Source of the DNA: an uncultured Bacilli bacterium | GTDB taxonomy: Bacteria > Bacillota_I > Bacilli_A > RF39 > UBA660 | Direction: 5' to 3' | Assembly: GCA_910576795.1 (NCBI GenBank) | Contig: CAJTIX010000032.1 | Span: 1-7,776, forward strand | Length of the DNA: 7,776 nt | Shown: positions 5,409 through 7,776 of the stretch, piece after piece | How positions within the stretch are numbered: position 1 is the first letter of the stretch | Layout: the number at the start of each line of letters is the position of its first letter | Program-made: the position numbers and the translations under genes | The notes under the pieces: model-generated | What the model was told of the DNA's origin: nothing | The model's input: the letters and a program-made list of their open reading frames with translations, nothing else | Database searches by the model: none

Positions 5409-5479
5409 ATTGCAAGAATCATAATAGAAACTATTAATAAAACGATAATTATAAATAGAAAATTTTCTCTTCTCTTCAT
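5399..5479 (-). CDS. 26-residue hydrophobic membrane peptide, copy 2 (candidate type I toxin)
   Basis: The frame runs from the ATG at 5479-5477 to a TAG at 5401-5399. It starts MKRRENF, has an uninterrupted hydrophobic segment (residues 7-24, broken only by Ser18) and ends in KK. It matches copy 1 at 21 of 26 positions. The differences are Gln8 to Leu, Thr12 to Ile, Ile13 to Val, Leu17 to Val and Leu20 to Met, so this copy is more hydrophobic. The ribosome binding site AGGAAGGAGG (5498-5489, minus strand) is 9 nt from the ATG, as in copy 1. The stop codon overlaps the terminator of the converging plus-strand RNA. Function is inferred from layout: a type I toxin-like membrane peptide of unrecognised family. 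Confidence 0.8.
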   Translation of the reverse strand: MKRRENFLFIIIVLLIVSIMILAIKK

Positions 5480-5554
5480 AATACCGAGCCTCCTTCCTAT
5501 TCCAAAGGATGGAAAGTTGGCAAGTACTCAAACAGTTAAATAACCCGTAAGTTC

Positions 5555-5583
5555 ATTATAACAAATATAGACAAATAGTGCAA
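5555..5583 (-). promoter_or_regulatory. Promoter of peptide gene 2
   Basis: On the minus strand, TTGCAC (5583-5578), a 17-nt spacer and TATAAT (5560-5555). The spacer is the same sequence as in copy 1. The -35 element is 11 nt from the diverging -35 of the T-box operon promoter at 5595. Confidence 0.75.
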
Positions 5584-5594
5584 TTATATTTTAC

Positions 5595-5623
5595 TTGCAT
5601 TTCACTCCTTAATATATTATAAT
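5595..5623 (+). promoter_or_regulatory. Promoter of the T-box-deoC-tyrS operon
   Basis: TTGCAT (5595-5600), a 17-nt spacer and a perfect TATAAT (5618-5623). Transcription should start near 5630, just before Stem I of the T-box leader. Confidence 0.75.
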
Positions 5624-5629
5624 GATAAT

Positions 5630-5841
5630 ATCAATTCATGTTGAGAAATAATTAGTATTTATAAAATGAGTAATCAGAGAGTTCATGGCGGTGCAAATGA
5701 ACCAAGATTTTATAAAGAAATACAAATTTTGAATGAAATCGTAGTCTTGCGTTAAAAGAAAAAGAGCATAAGTCATTATGAAATAAGGTGGTACCGCGGC
5801 ATATCCGTCCTTATATTGTAGTGATTTTTTTGTTAGGAGGA
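5630..5841 (+). promoter_or_regulatory. Tyrosine T-box leader RNA
   Basis: This riboswitch binds uncharged tRNA-Tyr and turns on the genes behind it. Stem I is closed by TTCAT (5635-5639) with ATGAA (5733-5737). The specifier loop has AGTA (5654-5657) opposite GAAATACA (5717-5724), bounded above by TTTATAAAAT (5658-5667) with ATTTTATAAA (5707-5716). The distal part has AGAGAG and a loop with GGCGGTG on the stem GTTCAT/ATGAAC (5681-5702). The specifier codon is best read as UAC (5721-5723), Tyr, matching tyrS downstream. The T-box AAGGTGGTACCGCG (5785-5798) forms an antiterminator: TAAGG/CCTTA (5784-5788/5809-5813), a 7-nt bulge TGGTACC and GCGG/CCGT (5796-5799/5805-5808). UGGU in the bulge fits a tRNA ending in ACCA. 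Confidence 0.9.
5804..5841 (+). promoter_or_regulatory. Candidate ribosome-binding-site sequestrator of the T-box
   Basis: TCCGTCCT (5804-5811) can pair with AGGAGGA (5835-5841), the ribosome binding site of the next gene. This gives seven pairs with one bulged G (5807). The same bases are needed for the antiterminator helix, so the two structures exclude each other. A run of seven T lies at 5825-5831, but no stable stem directly precedes it. Control of translation is therefore at least as likely as transcription termination. Confidence 0.5.
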
Positions 5842-5847
5842 AATTAT

Positions 5848-6477
5848 ATGAATCAGTATTTAGAAATTACAAATTTAAAAAGCGATGCTACCATGCGTGA
5901 TATTGAAACACTCTGTGATGAGGCGATAAAGAATAATTACGCAGCAGTATGCGTTGCTCCTTATTATGTAACACTTGCAAGTTCCCTTTTAAAAGGAACA
6001 TCTATTGAAATCGCAACAGTCATTGGCGATCAAAAAGGATATCAAACGACATCTGTAAAATCCTATGAAGCTATCGAGGCAATTCAAAATGGGGCAACTG
6101 AAATCGGAATGGGAATCAATTTGTGTGCAGTAAAAAATGGAGATTTTGAATATGTGCAAGAAGAAATAGAAGAAATAAGAGATTGCATTGATGGAAAAAC
6201 AGTAAAAGTAATGGTAGATGTATCAAAATTAACAGAAGAGGAACTCCACCAGATTGTTCGTATTTGTAATGAAACATTCATACATTATATAGAAGTCATC
6301 AATGCGCCAAGTGTGCTAGATCCATCCATTGCTACGATTTTGAAGCATAAAGGAGAAGTTTTAGAAGTGAAAATTAGTGACATAAATTCTAAAAGTGCCC
6401 TTACGATGATTGAACAAGGAGTATCTAGAATTGGAACAGAAAATGGAACTATATTTATGAAAGGAGAAAACAAATGA
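5848..6477 (+). CDS. DeoC/aldolase-like protein with degenerate active site
   Basis: The 209-residue product aligns along its length with deoxyribose-phosphate aldolase (DeoC, a TIM barrel). Similarity is clear in NYAAVCVAPYYV (30-41), IEIATVIG (53-60), AIQNGATEIG (78-87) and GVSRIGT (191-197). The catalytic set is largely lost. The family DHT near the N-terminus reads EIT. The catalytic Asp of EIDM is Gly87. The Schiff-base Lys of VKTSTGF aligns with Glu149 in YIEVINAP. Only the second lysine (Lys175, VKIS) remains, and the phosphate-binding GGIR after it is gone. True aldolase activity is doubtful; a new role or a non-catalytic paralogue is more likely. The start at 5848 has AGGAGG (5835-5840) 7 nt upstream. 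A GTG frame from 5788 would translate the T-box and is rejected. It overlaps tyrS by 4 nt. Confidence 0.85.
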   Translation: MNQYLEITNLKSDATMRDIETLCDEAIKNNYAAVCVAPYYVTLASSLLKGTSIEIATVIGDQKGYQTTSVKSYEAIEAIQNGATEIGMGINLCAVKNGDFEYVQEEIEEIRDCIDGKTVKVMVDVSKLTEEELHQIVRICNETFIHYIEVINAPSVLDPSIATILKHKGEVLEVKISDINSKSALTMIEQGVSRIGTENGTIFMKGENK

Positions 6478-7700
6478 CATTATTTGAAGAATTAAAGTGG
6501 AGAGGGCTCATAAAAGATGTAAGTTCTCCAGAATTAGAAAAAAAATTAAATGAAGAGAAATTGACTTTTTATATTGGAACAGATCCAACTGCAGATTCTA
6601 TGCATATTGGACATTTTTCCTCATTTTTAATTGCTACTAGACTTGCAAAACATGGACATAAACCAATTCTTTTGATAGGTGGGGCAACTGGATTAATTGG
6701 AGATCCTAAACCATCTAAAGAACGTCAAATGATTACAAAAGAAGAAGTTTTGAAAAATGTAGAAGGACTAACTCGCCAAGCAGAAAAAATATTTGGATTC
6801 GAAGTAGTCAATAATTATGATTGGACAAAGGATATTACGATTTTGGATTTCTTAAGAGACTATGGAAAATATATCAATGTAAATTATATGTTAGATAAGG
6901 ATATCATTAGTAGAAGATTAGAATCTGGAATTACTTTTTGTGAATTTGCTTATACTTTATTGCAAGGAATGGATTTTGCCCATTTACATGAAACAAAAGG
7001 TGTCACCTTACAGGTTGCAGGTTCGGATCAATGGGGAAATATTACAACTGGAATCGAACTTGCCCGTAAGAAGAATAATGTGGAATTATTTGGTATGACA
7101 ATGCCCCTTGTTTTAGATGCGAATGGAGTAAAATTTGGTAAAACAGAAGGAAATGCTTTATGGTTGGATAAAAATAAAACTTCTAGTTATGAATTATATC
7201 AATTTTTAATCAATTCTGATGATAAATGTGTAATCGATTATTTAAAAAAATTGACTTTCTTAACACGTGAAGAAATTGAAAAAATAGAAGCGGAACATAA
7301 ATTGAAACCAGAAATTCGACTTGCACAGAAAAAACTGGCAGAAGAAATTATTACTTTCTTACATGGGAAAGAGGAATACGAAAAAGCGGTACAGATTAGT
7401 GAAGCATTATTTAGTGGTGATGTTGCAAATTTATCCATGGAAGAGATGGAACAAGCTTTTAAAAATGTACCACATTTTGAAATTAAAGAGGAATTATCTC
7501 TTACAGATTTCCTAGTACAACATGGTATTACATCTAGTAAAAGAGAAGCGAGAGAATTGATTCAAGCTGGATCTATTTCTATAAATGGTGATAAGGTAAT
7601 GGATGAAAATATAATCGTTCATAAGGAAATCGCAAAAGAAGGTAAAATTATATTGGTTCGTAGAGGTAAAAAGAAATATTATATGGGAATTTTTGCATAA
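6474..7700 (+). CDS. tyrS: Tyrosyl-tRNA synthetase (TyrRS)
   Basis: This class I synthetase charges tRNA-Tyr with tyrosine. At 408 residues it is near the usual 400-430. Visible motifs are YIGTDPTADSMHIGH (33-47) with the HIGH signature at 44-47, the Tyr-binding core including QVAGSDQWGNI (180-190), and KFGKT (220-224), the TyrRS form of KMSKS. A C-terminal S4-like RNA-binding domain (about 341-400) includes SSKREARELIQAGSISING. The ATG lies inside the stop of the deoC-like gene (ATGA overlap), with AAGGAG (6461-6466) 7 nt upstream, so translation is probably coupled. The Tyr T-box at 5630-5841 controls it through the two-gene operon. Motifs are intact and nothing suggests it is a spare copy. 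Confidence 0.97.
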   Translation: MTLFEELKWRGLIKDVSSPELEKKLNEEKLTFYIGTDPTADSMHIGHFSSFLIATRLAKHGHKPILLIGGATGLIGDPKPSKERQMITKEEVLKNVEGLTRQAEKIFGFEVVNNYDWTKDITILDFLRDYGKYINVNYMLDKDIISRRLESGITFCEFAYTLLQGMDFAHLHETKGVTLQVAGSDQWGNITTGIELARKKNNVELFGMTMPLVLDANGVKFGKTEGNALWLDKNKTSSYELYQFLINSDDKCVIDYLKKLTFLTREEIEKIEAEHKLKPEIRLAQKKLAEEIITFLHGKEEYEKAVQISEALFSGDVANLSMEEMEQAFKNVPHFEIKEELSLTDFLVQHGITSSKREARELIQAGSISINGDKVMDENIIVHKEIAKEGKIILVRRGKKKYYMGIFA

Positions 7701-7722
7701 TTCTTAAATTTTCAAACGAAGT

Positions 7723-7755
7723 GCAACAAGTAGATATATAAAATACACTTATTGC
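7723..7755. terminator. Weak hairpin downstream of tyrS
   Basis: GCAACAAGT (7723-7731) and ACTTATTGC (7747-7755) pair at eight of nine positions around a 15-nt A/T loop. The downstream tail (TAAGTTTAATGTTATT) is only moderately T-rich, so it would be a poor terminator; another may lie beyond the window. Nothing else is recognisable in the last 76 bases. Confidence 0.25.
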
Positions 7756-7776
7756 TAAGTTTAATGTTATTATATA

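Larger units (their letters stand above)
5264..5583. repeat. Tandem module copy 2 (type I toxin-antitoxin-like)
   Basis: This is the second copy of the module at 4932-5257, with the same order of elements on both strands. The most divergent stretch is the terminator stem and loop of the plus-strand RNA, where pairing is largely kept. The most conserved is the peptide gene's 5' UTR. The -35 element at the left end lies only 6 nt from the minus-strand -35 of copy 1. Confidence 0.85.

Noticed and set aside
4932..5583. CRISPR array or insertion sequence
   Set aside because: There are only two copies, the repeat unit is over 300 bp and contains genes and promoters, and there is no transposase, terminal inverted repeat pair or target duplication.
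5788..5847. GTG-initiated extension of the deoC-like gene by 20 residues
   Set aside because: The extension would translate the T-box sequence and the ribosome binding site itself; AGGAGG at 5835-5840 places the start at 5848.
7321..7515. Open frame inside tyrS and the minus-strand frames opposite nusA, infB, deoC-like and tyrS
   Set aside because: They are shadows of well-supported genes, with no ribosome binding sites or protein-like composition.
1..7776. Mycoplasma-type genetic code (TGA as Trp)
   Set aside because: Conserved Trp positions use TGG, and TGA ends the deoC-like gene at its expected place.

Overview
The window is AT-rich (about one third G+C by eye). It uses strong AGGAGG-type ribosome binding sites, has a T-box leader RNA and carries the rimP-nusA-ylxR-infB-rbfA gene order, all typical of low-GC Bacillota. 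Trp is encoded by TGG and TGA ends the deoC-like gene, so the code is standard, not the Mycoplasma code. A gut-type lineage of Bacilli (Erysipelotrichales/RF39-like) is a reasonable guess but is not proven by the sequence.

Region 1 (1-4908, + strand) is a transcription/translation operon. A terminator-like hairpin for an upstream gene (about 65-102), an extended -10 promoter (133-141) and a strong leader hairpin (161-182) precede rimP, nusA, ylxR, a dCMP deaminase, infB and rbfA. Three things differ from the textbook operon. RimP lacks its whole C-terminal domain. A human-like dCMP deaminase sits where ylxQ is usually found. Neither ylxP nor truB is present around rbfA.

Region 2 (4909-5583) looks empty at first but holds the most interesting content. 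It contains two tandem modules of about 325 bp. Each has, on the minus strand, a good promoter (TTGnAC-17 nt-TATAAT), a structured 5' UTR with a strong ribosome binding site, and a gene for a 26-residue single-span membrane peptide (5073-5153 and 5399-5479). Converging on each from the plus strand is a TTGACA promoter driving a short structured RNA of about 110-116 nt. Its intrinsic terminator overlaps the peptide gene's stop codon. This is the layout of a Gram-positive type I toxin-antitoxin locus (as in txpA/RatA, bsrG/SR4 and Fst/RNAII), but I do not recognise this peptide family. The two copies differ by wobble-compatible and compensatory changes in the plus-strand RNA hairpins, which supports a functional RNA.

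Region 3 (5595-7700, + strand) is a tyrosine T-box operon: promoter, T-box leader with a UAC specifier codon, a deoC-like gene, and tyrS overlapping it by 4 nt. The deoC-like protein has lost the Schiff-base lysine and other catalytic residues of deoxyribose-phosphate aldolase. The leader shows no convincing intrinsic terminator. Instead, the 3' half of its antiterminator can pair with the whole deoC ribosome binding site, so control of translation is plausible.

The last 76 bases hold only a weak hairpin.
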